DNA from: Owenia fusiformis
Taxonomy: Eukaryota > Annelida > Polychaeta > Sabellida > Oweniidae
DNA length: 64,000 nucleotides
NCBI GenBank assembly: GCA_903813345.2
Contig: CAIIXF020000009.1
Span: 1,860,001-1,924,000 of the forward strand
Direction of reading: 5' to 3'
Position numbers and translations under genes: made by a program. The notes beneath the pieces are model-generated. The model was not told where the DNA came from. It ran no database searches and saw nothing but the letters and a program-made list of their open reading frames with translations. Position 1 is the first letter of the stretch. The number at the start of each line of letters is the position of its first letter. Positions 23,404-35,539 of the stretch are shown piece by piece.

Positions 23404-25610
23404 GTATATAAGCTGTTTACGTTAATTGACCCACTTGCACGTCACACTTGTGCTTATTTTTTATTTAGCTCTCCCTAAAGTGACAGGTCCTCGGGTAATC
23501 CATACACTCCCCTCCACCTGTTTGGCAGTCGTAAGCCTGGTTTTCATAGAATAGCATACCAAAACCTATCAATTTTTTGAGCTTAATTTTGTTCCTCGTT
23601 AATAATAGCTCGGAAATTATTTTTTAAATCTCTTAACATAATCAGGCTTGGATAAGTGATCCAAAAATAAGTCCAGGTTGTCAAAGTTATGAAGGGGAGT
23701 GTAATCTGTAGTGCCTGTCAAATTAATGATCAAAGGTAGATTATATACTAGATACATGTATGTAGTACGATGACCTTTTGACAAACTTTATTTCGTCAGT
23801 AAGGGCCCTTTGATTATTTATTGTTGGAAAATAACGAGTTTCGATTCTGGGAGCCAATCCTCCTTGGAGCTAAACAAAATTTACCCTTTGTATTCGTTTG
23901 ACTTCACCTCTTAAAAGAGAGCTTCGTCTTTAACTACATAGTCCACGGTATGAAATTTCTAGGACGTCTAATTAAGGAGTTGGTGGCACCATATCTGCAT
24001 AATGATATTTGAGCTTATATTTAGATACCTACATGTGTCCCGCGTTTTATTGTATAGCCGTGATAAATACGGCGGGCTTTTAGGCCGAATAATGCATGTC
24101 ATTATCAGGGGTCAAAAAACGTGTAAAACGTTTTTTGTATTTTTTTCATAATTTAAAGTACAAACATTAAAAGAAAATCACATGAAAATATTTTTAATAT
24201 ATACATCAAGTTTCTTGGCTATAATTTTGCGGTATGTGTTCCTTGAAATACCTTATATATAAAAAATCAAGGTTTTAACATTTTATGTCGTTTTGGAGAT
24301 ATTGGTGAAGCAATCAATATATTGGCACCTTTATTACCTGTGAATAACATATGGTTATAATATGTCAGTTTTTTACTAAATTAGTTGTAATACATTTTGA
24401 GATATGGGCAGCCGTATTCAGGGATCAATTGCCAATAAAGGGAGACTCGTTGTTCTTCCTTGTGTAATACCGTCTGCGATTGAAAATTGTTGCATATGGT
24501 TGAACATGAATTGGTTGCTTATATAAGGACCATATCTTCAACATTTGACTACATGGATCTTTGAGAAATGTCGGCAATAATGTAAAGATGAATCGATGTA
24601 ATGCATCGCAGTGACAAATATAATTGTTGTTATATTATACTGTTTGTTACACATTACTAAAAAACAGAATTCTGAAGTAACAAAACATGAACGCACAAGT
24701 GGAAATGGAAAAGGCACAGCAACAAATGGAATGTGTTCAAGAGTATACTAATATAAAACATGCAAAATGCCAACGCATATTCGTTACATACACCGAACGC
24801 CGAATATGTACTGTCAATGGACTTTATGTTGGAAACTATAACAATATGTCATACCATTCTTGGTGGTGACATAAGAAACACTAGCAATCCCAAAGTCAAA
24901 CGTCTATCAACCCCTCCCGACCCACGAGCTAAGTATAAACATCATTCCCAGACCATTACACCAAGTAGCACCTCATTATACTCGAGTCATTACAACACAA
25001 ATTGAATATAAATACAAATTGTGAGCCAATATTCATAACAATACTAATAGTATATTAGATATACAATATTTAGAATTTGGTCTTAATGCTTTGAGATAGA
25101 TATTATAATTCGTTTAACGTTTAAAAATGTCAGCATCCCACTGCAAACCTAAAGCCATCAGTTTTAGCAATTTAATTGACAATGCCTAAAATAATCCCCA
25201 CATCCTTCAGCATCTCGAGTACATAAACTTAAACGGTCGCAAAATCCAGAAACTATTTTACAAAAAGGAACACTGTTCATTAAACAAAACAGAATACCTC
25301 AAATAAAAATCAGTGACTATAGCATTTGGATTCACTCGCATAAACCAATCCTCTCATGAAAGCTCTTATATAGAACTAATAATTCGTTTATAAATCACAG
25401 GTAATATTGCCTAACATAATGCATTCGCAAAAAAGTAACATCTCACATGAAAAATCAAAAACATAATAGCCTCATGAATATACTCACAAACACGAATACC
25501 TCACATATTAATCGTAACTGATATAACAACTTCTTCAGTATAGTATATTCCTCGCGTATTATGTGGTACTGTATAAAATGCACTCAAAAAACCTGATACT
25601 CCACATCACG
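23404..25610. other. Spacer without recognised genes
   Basis: Short open frames around 24687-25005 overlap in several registers and show no family features. I see no splice-linked coding series or strong repeats. Confidence 0.4.
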
Positions 25611-25615
25611 CGGTA

Positions 25616-26005
25616 CTAACTTCGACCATTAATTTGAATTTTTGACCTACCAGGTGCTTCAATATCAAGGATTGCGAGTCTCATACTGCACCGTTTTTCT
25701 TCAAACTTATACCATTAAAAGCAAAACAAAATTGCCTTTCTGTCGGTGCATTACTTGATTGTAAAGAGTCCCTCGTTCACGCAGCGTTTTGGTCCCCAGC
25801 TGTCGGAAGGCCTTCTTACAGCTGGGGACCAAAATGCCGCTGGAAGTAGGGTCTCTTATTAAGAGAATAATGTACCATCATCAAGGGATTTTTGTTATGC
25901 TTTGAATGGAACAAGTTTGAAGAAAAACGGTGCAGAATGAGACTCATAATCCTTGATTTTCAAACATCCGGTAGGTCAAAAATTCAAATTAACGGTCGAA
26001 GTTAG
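25616..26005. mobile_element. Fold-back element, CTAACTTCGACC termini
   Basis: Inverted arms of roughly 90 bp (left CTAACTTCGACCATTAA..., right ...TTAACGGTCGAAGTTAG) include complementary CACCGTTTTTCTTC and GAAGAAAAACGGTG. The centre holds a second palindrome at about 25792-25832, GGTCCCCAGCTGT...ACAGCTGGGGACC. Confidence 0.8.
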
Positions 26006-26130
26006 GATCGTGTGCACATAAAAACTTGGATTAATCAAACGTTATAGGATGCGCCTCACATAAAAAACAATATAGCATCACAGAGTGCATTATTTGAAAG
26101 GAATACCTTTTATAAAATTTCAAATATTAT

Positions 26131-26670
26131 CACTACTACCCACCTAGTTACACAGACGTATCGTCAGTGTATCATGGCTGAACTACTTCCGGGATTTGAA
26201 GTTGGTAAGATATTTTTATTTCTCGATTTACATCTACTTATAAGTCACGATGTGGATTATAATTTGGCTCGAAGTTATGGGAGATAATCTAGTTTGAGAA
26301 TGTGTCGATGGTTTTAGGTTTGGTATGTTAACGAAGACGCATTTCACATATTTAGTCCCTCGCTTTTGTTACACTGACGACCGGCATTAATATTGCCAAT
26401 ATTACACTGATATTGGTCGTTCGTCAGTGTAACAAAAGCGAGGGACTAAATACCTGAATTGTGCCTTTGCTAACATATAAAACCTAAAACCATCGACACA
26501 TTCTCAAACAAGACTATCTTCCTTAACTTCGAGGCAAATTATTATCCACAACGTGACTTATAAGTAGGTGTAAATCGTGAAATAAAAAAATCTTACCGAA
26601 ACCTAGTCCCGGAAGTAGTTCCGCCATGATACACTGACGATACGTCTGTGTAACTAGGTGGGTAGCAGTG
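26131..26670. mobile_element. 540-bp fold-back transposon
   Basis: Almost the whole element is an inverted repeat with arms of about 260 bp. Outer ends are CACTACTACCCACCTAG and CTAGGTGGGTAGCAGTG; near the centre AGTCCCTCGCTTTTGTTACA faces its complement. ATTAT flanks both ends, a likely 5-bp target duplication. A diverged relative is at about 44440-44885. Confidence 0.85.
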
Positions 26671-27555
26671 ATTATACAGAATATAGAATGAAGTTAAAAG
26701 AACTTGTACTCCCCTAAAATAAACTGTATGGATAGTACTCACAATTAGCAACGACCCAGGGACAATGACTACCACTCCACATAAAACATCAACAATGATA
26801 TTGAACTTCTTCACTACTTCTTCAGCATAGAATTTACTCAGAAATGAGTAATACATGTTATTCAAGTATAAATTAAATTACCTCCTTCATATGTGACATA
26901 TAATTTCACCCAGAAACTAGTTTTTCTAGCAATACCCGATATAAAGACAAAAGAGATATAGCCTGGGAGTAGCCATTTTGTCCCAAATGCTATCCAAAAT
27001 GTCATGAATATGTACGCACGAGTGCCAAATGCGAAAGACCAAAAATGACAAAACATAGCAGGAAAATGAAATGTCTAAGATCTCATTGCCAAATGGAAAG
27101 AAAATCCAACTATCTCAAATCAATATACACCGTGAAAGGAAAATGTATCTTACAACACTCACAACAATTCGTAAAAGTGCAATTCGCATGGCTTTGGCGA
27201 CATAGAGTTTGTGCACAAATGAATAATGCCTGATAAAAAGTCACAAATTATAAAATGAAGTATGGCTTCCTAAAACTCGAATGGAAAGATCGGAAACGAG
27301 AGATGTTGGATTGCTGAAAAAATTGAGAGAACCGGTCTTACAAAAAATTATTCGATGTCGTCTTTAAATATCGGAGGCTCGTCTGAAAGATTGGATGTGT
27401 GCAACATTATAAATTTCTCCCAATTCCAATCGGGACTTTGCACGCGATGGGTGAGTTGATATGATTGATAGGGTCACACCTTGGAACAACGATAAATATC
27501 GTGAACACAGATGATAAAATATAGATAGTCAATGAAATAAAATATAAATGAGTAC

Positions 27556-27621
27556 CTTTAATTTAGTATAATTCACAATCTCGCCCTGCTGAGTGAAATC
27601 GTCTCTAACGGTGTCACTCAT
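27556..27621 (-). CDS. Possible first coding exon of an unrecognised gene
   Basis: The minus strand reads ATG AGT GAC ... for 22 codons (MSDTVRDDFTQQGEIVNYTK...) and ends at AAAG|GTACTC, a usable donor in phase 0. A diverged copy of the same segment lies about 200 bp upstream in gene sense (forward about 27777-27870), where the ATG is ACG and an in-frame TAG follows. Farther along the minus strand are hydrophobic segments with acceptor/donor-like edges, for example about 26957-26882 (encoding YISFVFISGIARKTSFWVK) and about 26820-26724 (encoding KFNIIVDVLCGVVVIV). I could not join them into one continuous frame, so this is a hint of a small membrane-protein gene, not a model. Confidence 0.22.
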
Positions 27622-30035
27622 CCATCACGAAGGTTGGTTTCTGGTTCTTATTAATGACAGTATGGCTCTCACTTATAAATTTACATTTAGAATAGAACGA
27701 ACATTTGTCAAGTTAGGATCGAAACAAAAACTAAATCTTGTCTTCGCAAGGGACAGTTCAAAAAACTAAATTACTATCTTGAATTTCACAAATCTTGCTC
27801 TACTGCATCAAATCGTCCTGAATATAGTCACTCGTCAACCACGAAAGTTGATTTCCGGTTTCTTAATAAATCATTCTAGCGTTCTCATTTATAAAACAAT
27901 CGATAATTAAAACTGAAATATATTATAATGCATTCAATGTTTACTTTCTTACAACATTCCATGGTTATTTTATTGTGGGAGCACAGCATTGTGACACTTT
28001 GATATTTGCGACGCATTTGACTGCGCCTTCTTTATTCCTCGATGCAAATCATCTAGTTTAAAAATGTAAACATTCCAATACCAAAATTAGATTAATTATT
28101 TAATTGATACATCCTTTATATTTTTATTTGATTACGTTTTGAATATCATTAACAATAATCCGTTGTTTGACCCTTGGAAACGCAAGAAATATTTCCGTGA
28201 ATATATTGTTTCTATAAGTACAAAACTAATATGTTACTAATTATAGATTTTCTGAATATTTCGCATAATTTGGTCACATCTGCTCTGTCTTATTTTTTTC
28301 TAAATAATTAAACGTTGAAAAGTACCCTAGTACAATGCACTAATTGAAAAATGACATTTACGTTAAAATAGTATTATATTTCTATGTAATCCTAATCCTT
28401 TAAATTATATATAAGTTTCGATTTACAATTTGAGTCTCATAAAATGCACTAAAATGCTCATGAAAAGCTTCACGTTTTTTGACCTCTTGTGATGACAGAC
28501 ATAATGCGACCCGAAAGCCTTAATATTTTTTACCAAATGGCATTTTAAAAGCATAAGGACATATGCCCCTCCCTAAATATCGGTTCAAATGTCGTTATGC
28601 ATATATGGTGCCACGGGTTTGTAATATCTATGAGCCATACCATGGACTAACACTCTGCACGCAGGGTAAACAAAATTAAAAAGGCCTTGTATTTATCAGT
28701 TTGACTGCACTTGCTCGCCATCTTTCTTTCAACGCAAAAGTTTTATTTTAATATGACTCTTCTAGAGACAGATTTGCTACACCCCCCCATAATTTGCTTA
28801 GAATAAAATTTCATGTTTTAACCCAAAGCAACCCCTTTCTCTTTATCACCCTACCAAGGTGAGTTACATTATCTTAAGTGAGTGTGATTCAACTGATATA
28901 AAACAAACACAAATATTTTGATGTGAGGTTTATTATTAATTCATACGCACAAGCGGCTGATATAGAATACTCTCTTGATATCATTCGAATGTGTAGGCAT
29001 ATTTGATAAACAATTTGAGAAACATCTATTAATACAGACTATCATGATCAGATTATTTTAAGTGATAACCGAGTCTGCGAGCCAATGAGTGTTTATATTT
29101 GGAATCTACGAGGTAATAAAAAATGTTATCACTAGAAATGATCTGATAGTGGGCTTGTCCCACGATTAGAATCTAAGATTCAAAATTTCAAATTCGTGAT
29201 AAAGAATATCAGCCGTATGACGGGCTCATAAATGACTCTCTGAAAAATATCAGAAGGATTTCCATAATATCAGAAATATCACTGGGTGTTGTTGTATAAA
29301 TAGTAACATAATAATCGTGAGTTAGTATAAGATATATCACAGAGAAAAACAATATGGGTTAACAACAATTATTTTAATATTGCTGTTAATCGAATATTAA
29401 TCACGTGATAACGTGTTATTATCAAAACTTGCAAAGCACTTTGTACGAGCAATATAAACGTTAGGTCAGTTTACCTCGATTATCCTCGTAAAGTAATCTG
29501 CACGACGGCCTGTGTATTGGAAATTGCATTCATAAACATTTGTAGGCCTATAAATTCATTCGAGTCATTCCTGGTGAAGGATATTTCAAGTATTGTTGCA
29601 ATCAAGAAGACTAGATAAAGTATTTGGCAGCAACGAGTAGTAACAAAGGGAGAATATAGAAAACAGAAAATTGAATTAGAATTTAATTTTAGAATGTATT
29701 TTATCATTAACAGCTACTGACATCTGGTATATTATTGATTCAATTAAAATAAGTAATACATTCTGAATAATTAAAAACAAACTTAATCATATGTTGGATA
29801 TATCCGTTATTCATTTGAAATTATAATCGAAATGATAATTGCCATTCAGTGAGCAATCGATGTAGCAAAATTAATCAACATTTCATTAGTTTCAGAGCAT
29901 ACGACAACGCTTAAGCTGAACTGTACGTAAATACATATTTGCAAAGTAATTTAAGGCGCTTTGCCTTAGACTAACCTTCTCTGATTACACAAGCTCATCA
30001 GGCAGTCGATGTAAAACTCAAGAAGGGATAGAGCC
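27622..30035. other. Spacer upstream of the glutathione peroxidase gene
   Basis: Apart from the pseudo-exon duplication near 27777-27870, I see no recognisable coding or repeat structure. The sequence is about 70% A+T. Confidence 0.4.
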
Positions 30036-33000
30036 ATGGCTTGGAACTGGAGGCTGGGATTTGTGCTCCAGTTAATGGCGGTGGCTGTATACGGAGAAGT
30101 GGATGTAACGAAGATCAAACGATGCAATCCCGTGTCATCAATCAAGGGATCCGTGTATAAGTTTTCATTACCTGAGCTACAGGATGATGACGAAGAGAAA
30201 CGGAACTTTTCTTTGAGTAGATACAGAGGGAAGACGCTCCTTCTGCTGAACGTCGCATCTTTCTGAGGTACAGTAAACAATTGTGCACATATTCATTGAC
30301 TGCCCCTGGTTTGTATATAAATTATATTATATAGCAAAAAATGGCAGGGGTGTAGGCTAATTCTACCCCATCACTGAGCATATGGCGAGATATGTCGTTT
30401 TTGTGACAAGGGGTTCCACCTTTGGCGCTTGACATCTGGAACACATTACCGTACGTTTCTAACGTCATGTAAACCATATGCTGACATTTTCCCTGTGTGT
30501 TATTTTGTTGTTATTTGCATTTGTCGCTTGAGTAGTATTAGTAATAACGCATGAGCTATATCAATTGCAAGTCACTAATAGTAAAATAAACGGGTTATAT
30601 GTAAGATGCCAACAATACATTGATGCTGTGCAATTGATATGGTTTAGACTGCCTTGACCTTCATAGGATATGGATGTCTGAGTGGCAAACTTCATAGAAA
30701 ACTTATGATATTGGTACTCTCTAAATTAAGACATACTTTCAGCCGTTATCCAATAGATGTAATAAGAATAACGTTGAATCACGAACCTAAACTTTCAACC
30801 TGTTTCATTTTCCATTTCACTTTCGGTATTGTTTTGTATGGCCGTATTGCAGTAAATGGCATCGTATTGTATAGCATTGTATTGTATATATTTATATTAT
30901 ATTGTACTGTATTGTATTGTATTGCATTGTATTGTATGGTATACACTTATATCTAAATGGAGATGCAAGTTATGTTTTGCAGAATAAGATATAGAATAAG
31001 TGTGCAATTTACAACGAATATATAATACATTTAAGAACTGTTGTCAGCAAATGTGGTGAACCCGTAGCATTACGTGACTTGATGCATGGAGCCCACATCT
31101 TTCATATTGTGATCAGAGATCGAGAATACACCCATATTCTCGACTGACTGCTGTTGCAATACATAGCAAACATAACGGTATTCTTTGCTTTCGTTCGACT
31201 TTGCTTCTTAACGTCTTCAACTAGACTCGGCGCTATGGTGGTAACACAACGGTTTATAACATAATCAAGTATCGTGCATTACATTTAGTACAATAGTCTT
31301 TGTGTGTTAATCCGAATGTAGACGACCCTTCCTTTCTCATAATATGAACACAGTAAGAGAGGAGAGAGGTCATATTAGGCCCATTTTGATAATTTAAAAC
31401 CAAAGCGACAATTGAAATAAAATAAATGACACGATTGTATGTCGTGTCTACAAGTAATTGTCTTAGTGGGTTAACAGTTGTCCACAGCTGTCTAATAATG
31501 TGCGAATTAGGGAATACTATTCCGAAAGAGGCCATTTCATCAGTTGATGTACTATACCATGAAAGCTCGCATTTCAGTGGCTCGTGTTAGGCGTAACATT
31601 GCTGGAAGGAAGGGGCTAAATGTGGGAAGGGGCCCACTGAAAATAATCCCAATCCGTCTTCACATGCAACACAATTAATTGTTGAAACTGTTGTTGCACC
31701 TGTCTAATGAAAGATGCTCTTATTACAAGAAATCATACATGAATATTCTATATTGTATTGGTTATTTTAAAAACAATTCCATTCAACACAATATAATTGA
31801 ATACTAGTATAACACGATGCATACTGGTCAGTCAAGTGCCTATCATACACACTGGAAATGCCTTGTAACAGGCTTAAACGTGATCCAAAACGGGGGATTC
31901 GCGGTTGCCATAGTTATGGAGGGGAGTGTAACAAATAGCATTCAATCAGCTGCTGTTGCAACCTGTTGATTGGATTTCATATGTTAACTTTCCTTGACCG
32001 AAGCACGTGTTTCCATATAATATTGATTCTAATTGATCGAAGAACTGTAGTCTCACAGTTTATATGAGTACAAGGGTCGAACTGTTGTCTCACAGTTTAT
32101 ATGATTACAAGGGGCGAACTGTAGTCTCACAGTTTATATGAGTACAAGGGGCGAGAATGTGTGTATCCACCTGACAATGACAATTGGGTGGGACTACTAT
32201 ATCGATGGAACCGTACACCCATATGCATTCTCCAATTGATGCTAACGTCGACAAACCCCTCCCTTTAGCGGTTACCTTTGAAAGAAAATTGACGATAAAA
32301 ACATCCAATGAAGCCTGTATATCTGAAAACCTCTCAAATCCCAGGAGCTCTCGATGTTAGCATCTTTCTTTGTCCCGATTTCGTTATCTCTCAAAGACTC
32401 ACACATTAAAAAAAACTTAAAATGTGAACACCTCCTGTACTTTTAGTAATGCTCTTCAGGACCTTCTCCTTCGGGAGCCTAAAATTGTAAAATGATAAAT
32501 CGATTTCTGTTTGCAGGTTTCACCTACCAGTATTACGAGCTGAATGCACTGCTAGCCGAATATACTGCACTATTAGAGAAACACCCTGATCATTCCTTAG
32601 AAATTGTGGGCGTTCCTTGTAACCAATTCGCTCGACAGGAGCCAGGCGCAAACAGATCTGAGATATTGAATTCGCTTCGCTATGCTCGACCCGGAAATGG
32701 CTTCATTCCTTTATTCAGTCTTTCCGGAAAAGTCGAAGTAAATGGTCCAAATGAAACGCCTCTGTACAGCTTTTTGAAGGTATTTGAGAATAGCTTTATG
32801 TGTTAAAAAGTATCAGATCTAACGAGCTACCGTAACAACGTTTAGTTTATAACAGTCCTTGTCATTCAAAATTTCACCAAAGTGAATAATTCATTTCAGG
32901 AAACAATAATGTATCATTTTTTATGCCACCAGAACAAGTAGTGACATATAATTATAGCCTCCAACTTTTTTTGTGGACGGTGTTCGGTGTTTGTAATAAA

Positions 33001-33669
33001 TGGCGTCTGTTGTTACGCGGAATATGGCATATATTCATGGTTGCGCGGTATTTGTGTTACTGGTGAATATGCCATACTCACCTGCGGTATATGGCATATT
33101 CTGCAGGTATATATGGGATATTCTGCATTGAATATACGATACATTAATTTCAGTGAATACCCGATACTCACCTGCGAAATATGTCACACTCACTTGCGGA
33201 ATATGCCATATATACAGGGGGTGAGTATGACATATACCGAAGGTGAAAACGTGATACAGAAAGCCTTAATTTTATTGGGTGCCAGAACCAACTCTAAATA
33301 TATATTCTGCCTTATTTTAGGAAAGGTCGAGTGGACTAGGTCTAAGTAATATAAATGGCGTGGACGATTTCAACGATTTTCAAACGTGTTTATTTCTTAA
33401 AATTTGTTTTTGAATTTTAGGAATCCTGTCCCGAAGCGCCTGATACAAATATTGGCGATCCACACGATCTTTTCTGGACTCCCCTCGCCTCAACTGATAT
33501 CAGATGGAACTTTGAGAAGTTCATCATAGACTCTCATGGTAAACCAAGATATAGAATCGACAGATCTGTCGGTCCAACTGAAATCCATGGGTTCTTGAAT
33601 GAAGTGATACAAGCACCTGGTGACACTAATTACCTCGACGACTTGCTCAACGAAGTTTTTGGATCTTAG
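30036..33669 (+). CDS. Secreted selenocysteine glutathione peroxidase, three exons
   Basis: Exons 30036-30267, 32517-32779 and 33421-33669 join in frame (phases 1 and 0) into 247 residues ending TAG. Exon 1 encodes a hydrophobic N-terminus (residues 1 to about 20, MAWNWRLGFVLQLMAVAVYG), a likely signal peptide. An in-frame TGA at 30264-30266 falls in NVASF-U-GFTYQYYELN, the exact position of selenocysteine in glutathione peroxidases, and the next codon is split by the intron. The catalytic set is complete: Sec77, Gln118 (in CNQFARQEPG), Trp194 and Asn195 (in RWNFEKF). The oligomerisation loop YARPGNGFIPLF is present, as in tetrameric GPX1/2/3-type enzymes that reduce hydroperoxides with glutathione. 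With the signal peptide it is closest in type to extracellular GPX3/5/6. A SECIS element follows in the 3' UTR. A reader treating TGA as stop would truncate it to 76 residues. Confidence 0.95.
30863..30945. repeat. ATTGT microsatellite in GPx intron 1
   Basis: Repeated ATTGT/ATTGC pentamers with interruptions, inside the first intron of the glutathione peroxidase gene. Confidence 0.8.
32042..32152. repeat. Three 37-bp tandem repeats in GPx intron 1
   Basis: Units beginning GAACTGTAGTCTCACAGTTT start at 32042, 32079 and 32116. Each contains the internal inverted repeat AACTGT...ACAGTT. Confidence 0.85.
32990..33240. repeat. Repeats of ATATGGCATAT/ACTCACCTGCG in GPx intron 2
   Basis: Short phrases GGAATATGGCATATATTC, GAATATGCCATACTCACCTG, GGTATATGGCATATTCTG and GGAATATGCCATATATAC recur in both orientations over about 250 bp, so the segment could fold into several hairpins. 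Confidence 0.6.
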
Positions 33670-33753
33670 ATAAATGATACCGGAAAGACAAATAACATTT
33701 ACATATTGAAAACTTTGAACATCTATACATATAGTAATAATTATTGCACCTAT

Positions 33754-33786
33754 CAAATGATTACTTTACTAACAGATAATCATTTG
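33754..33786. terminator. 3' UTR hairpin downstream of GPx stop
   Basis: A perfect 10-bp stem (CAAATGATTA / TAATCATTTG) with a 13-nt loop lies 85 bp after the stop. It lacks the non-Watson-Crick SECIS quartet. Its role is unknown; the terminator label is only a placeholder for a 3' UTR structure. Confidence 0.3.
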
Positions 33787-34073
33787 TCCAAATCTCAAAA
33801 ATGAAACACTCTGGATGACATTTCCTGGAATCAAAAGTGACTACTCAGTTTCGCATTAATTGATGACACAATATTATAGAGCTGCTCAGCTCATGTCCGT
33901 CACAAAGTGTATTTATCATACATTTTTGACTTCCAGACTTCTCAGTCTCACTAAGATCACCAAACATAGACATAGTATACTATTAAAGTTGACATTTTCA
34001 ACATTTGGATTTGATTACAGTATGTTTTTCTCAGTACATCCCCACGTTTTCTTCTCCTGTGTCAGTCGTCTTT

Positions 34074-34119
34074 ATGAAAACTTGGCGACAAACTCTCGAA
34101 GGAGTGGGCCAAGTCTGAG
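34074..34119 (+). promoter_or_regulatory. SECIS element (type II) for the GPx selenocysteine codon
   Basis: The 5' side has ATGA at 34074-34077 and the 3' side TGAG at 34116-34119, which give the U-G-A/N-G-A non-canonical quartet. Between them, ACTTGGC (34080-34086) pairs perfectly with GCCAAGT (34108-34114). The unpaired AAA at 34090-34092 sits 12 nt after the ATGA, the canonical spacing, and CTC (34093-34095) with GAG (34102-34104) closes a small top helix, as in type II SECIS structures. It is about 405 bp after the GPx stop and before the AATAAA at 34295, so it lies in the 3' UTR. It directs insertion of selenocysteine at the TGA codon of exon 1. Confidence 0.92.
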
Positions 34120-34294
34120 GACATGTTTTTCAGGATAACTTTGTGCATTCAGTTTTCCTGGTCAGACATGTGACGCTAAAATAGGAGAAGGAAATATCGG
34201 GATTTCGGGTCAATATGAAATCAGAATTTAAACATTTGAGTAAACCTCTACATTCTTGTATTAGAATTAAATATGCTCGATAGTGTAGCAAAAG

Positions 34295-34300
34295 AATAAA
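34295..34300 (+). terminator. Polyadenylation signal of the GPx gene
   Basis: A canonical AATAAA lies 176 bp after the SECIS element and is the first good signal downstream of it. It would give a 3' UTR of about 640 bp. Confidence 0.6.
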
Positions 34301-34889
34301 TTCATATCTAAAGTCGATAAAAATATTTTCGTATACTCATTGAAAATAACTTGCAGATAAACGCAAGGACTTTCACTCTCCTACAAAAGTTTGGCAATCG
34401 GCAATTTGGGCTGGACAACCAGTTGTTAAAACACAATTGAATATAGCCCAACACACACCGATAGGTCAAGGCGAAACTTACTCTATTGGGTCCTATATAC
34501 AAGCTGACTTCTTTGCCACACGGAGTCCAATCTAGTCCCAGTAACAGTTAGTAACCTTACACGTCACGTGATCAAAGGTTCCACGATGCCCAATGGAAAC
34601 AACCAACATGCTCATTCTTGATGGGACTTGATGGAACTTTCCCCGATGAAGAAGTCCCATAAGACTCGATTGGACTCCACGAGGCAAGGTTCAACGGTGG
34701 CTAACCGGGAAGTCATGTAACATTGCTAAGAAATTAATGCGATTGATTAATGTGCATTCAAAATCTGATCTAAATATATAGGTATTTTTATCAGCTCACC
34801 CAAATACACAAGTATAATTATTCACATCCAATCACTCGAAATCAAATAACAAAAAAACATTGATGAGTTTGCTCAGTTGACAATTAACA

Positions 34890-35405
34890 TTAATCTGACT
34901 TGAGGTTGATCTCACAAACAAAATTGAGTAGGTAGGTGCATTCAAAGTCAGCCCATCCGTAGAACTGTTCCCAAACCATGATACACTTCTCGCGACCACG
35001 ATGGTTGTCGGGCTGTGGGGGATTACCTCGGGTGCTCCAGTGTGTGTATTTCAGGGGTGACTGGTAAAAGCAGCCACCCTGTTGCCATTTGTACACGTTA
35101 TTGCTCAGCATGTTTCCCCCGGTCCAATACCCAATCCTTCGTTTGGTTTTCAGAAAGTTCATTTCCTCCTGTGTTTCGATCGCTAGAAGATGGGCGCCCT
35201 TACTCTGACATATCGCATTAGCCTCATACCAGGTGACCTTTTTGGTGTTTTCGAAGAAATAACACGAATTTAACTTGTTGTTCTTTTCGAAGCCGCTTGG
35301 ACATCTTATCGGGCTTTCACAGCATTCTCGTGCGTAGCTGGCCAAGCATTGGTTGACAGCCACCACCAACAAAAGCAGGGAAACAGGTACTGAACGTGCA
35401 GCCAT
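34890..35405 (-). CDS. Secreted single-exon C-type lectin (CTL1)
   Basis: A 171-residue intronless frame. Residues 1 to about 22 (MAARSVPVSLLLLVVAVNQC...) form a signal peptide; the rest is one CTL domain. Landmarks in order: an N-terminal CC pair, CPSGFE, SCYFF, TWYEANAIC, AHLLAIET, a YWTGG variant of the WIGG core, PPQPDNH, EKCIMVW, GWADFEC and FVCEINL. QPD predicts galactose-type rather than mannose-type binding, as in known C-type lectins. The usual WND is WAD, so one calcium ligand of site 2 is replaced and binding may be weak or calcium-independent. Two neighbouring CTL domains have the same change. A TATA-like element lies 58-75 bp upstream on the minus strand. Probably an immune recognition or agglutinating lectin released from the cell; the ligand is unknown. 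Confidence 0.93.
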   Translation of the reverse strand: MAARSVPVSLLLLVVAVNQCLASYARECCESPIRCPSGFEKNNKLNSCYFFENTKKVTWYEANAICQSKGAHLLAIETQEEMNFLKTKRRIGYWTGGNMLSNNVYKWQQGGCFYQSPLKYTHWSTRGNPPQPDNHRGREKCIMVWEQFYGWADFECTYLLNFVCEINLKSD

Positions 35406-35462
35406 GTTTACGCTCTATTGTACATACACCGCAACACCTGAATTAAAACATATCGAACTGGG

Positions 35463-35480
35463 ATATATAAATTATAAACT
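35463..35480 (-). promoter_or_regulatory. TATA-like promoter element of CTL1
   Basis: The minus strand reads TTTATAATTTATATATCC about 60-75 bp before the CTL1 start codon. Transcription starting about 30 bp downstream would leave a short 5' UTR of roughly 30-40 nt. Confidence 0.45.
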
Positions 35481-35539
35481 CCTACACCGTGACGTTTGTG
35501 ATACTCAATACATAACTGGCCTTAGATTAGAGACTTATA

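Noticed and set aside
30036-30266. GPx exon 1 as a complete 76-residue protein
   Set aside because: The terminating TGA is at the conserved selenocysteine position and downstream exons complete the enzyme.
33754-33786. Hairpin in the GPx 3' UTR as the SECIS element
   Set aside because: It is a fully Watson-Crick 10-bp stem without the ATGA/NGAN non-canonical quartet or the AA bulge; the structure at 34074-34119 fits far better.
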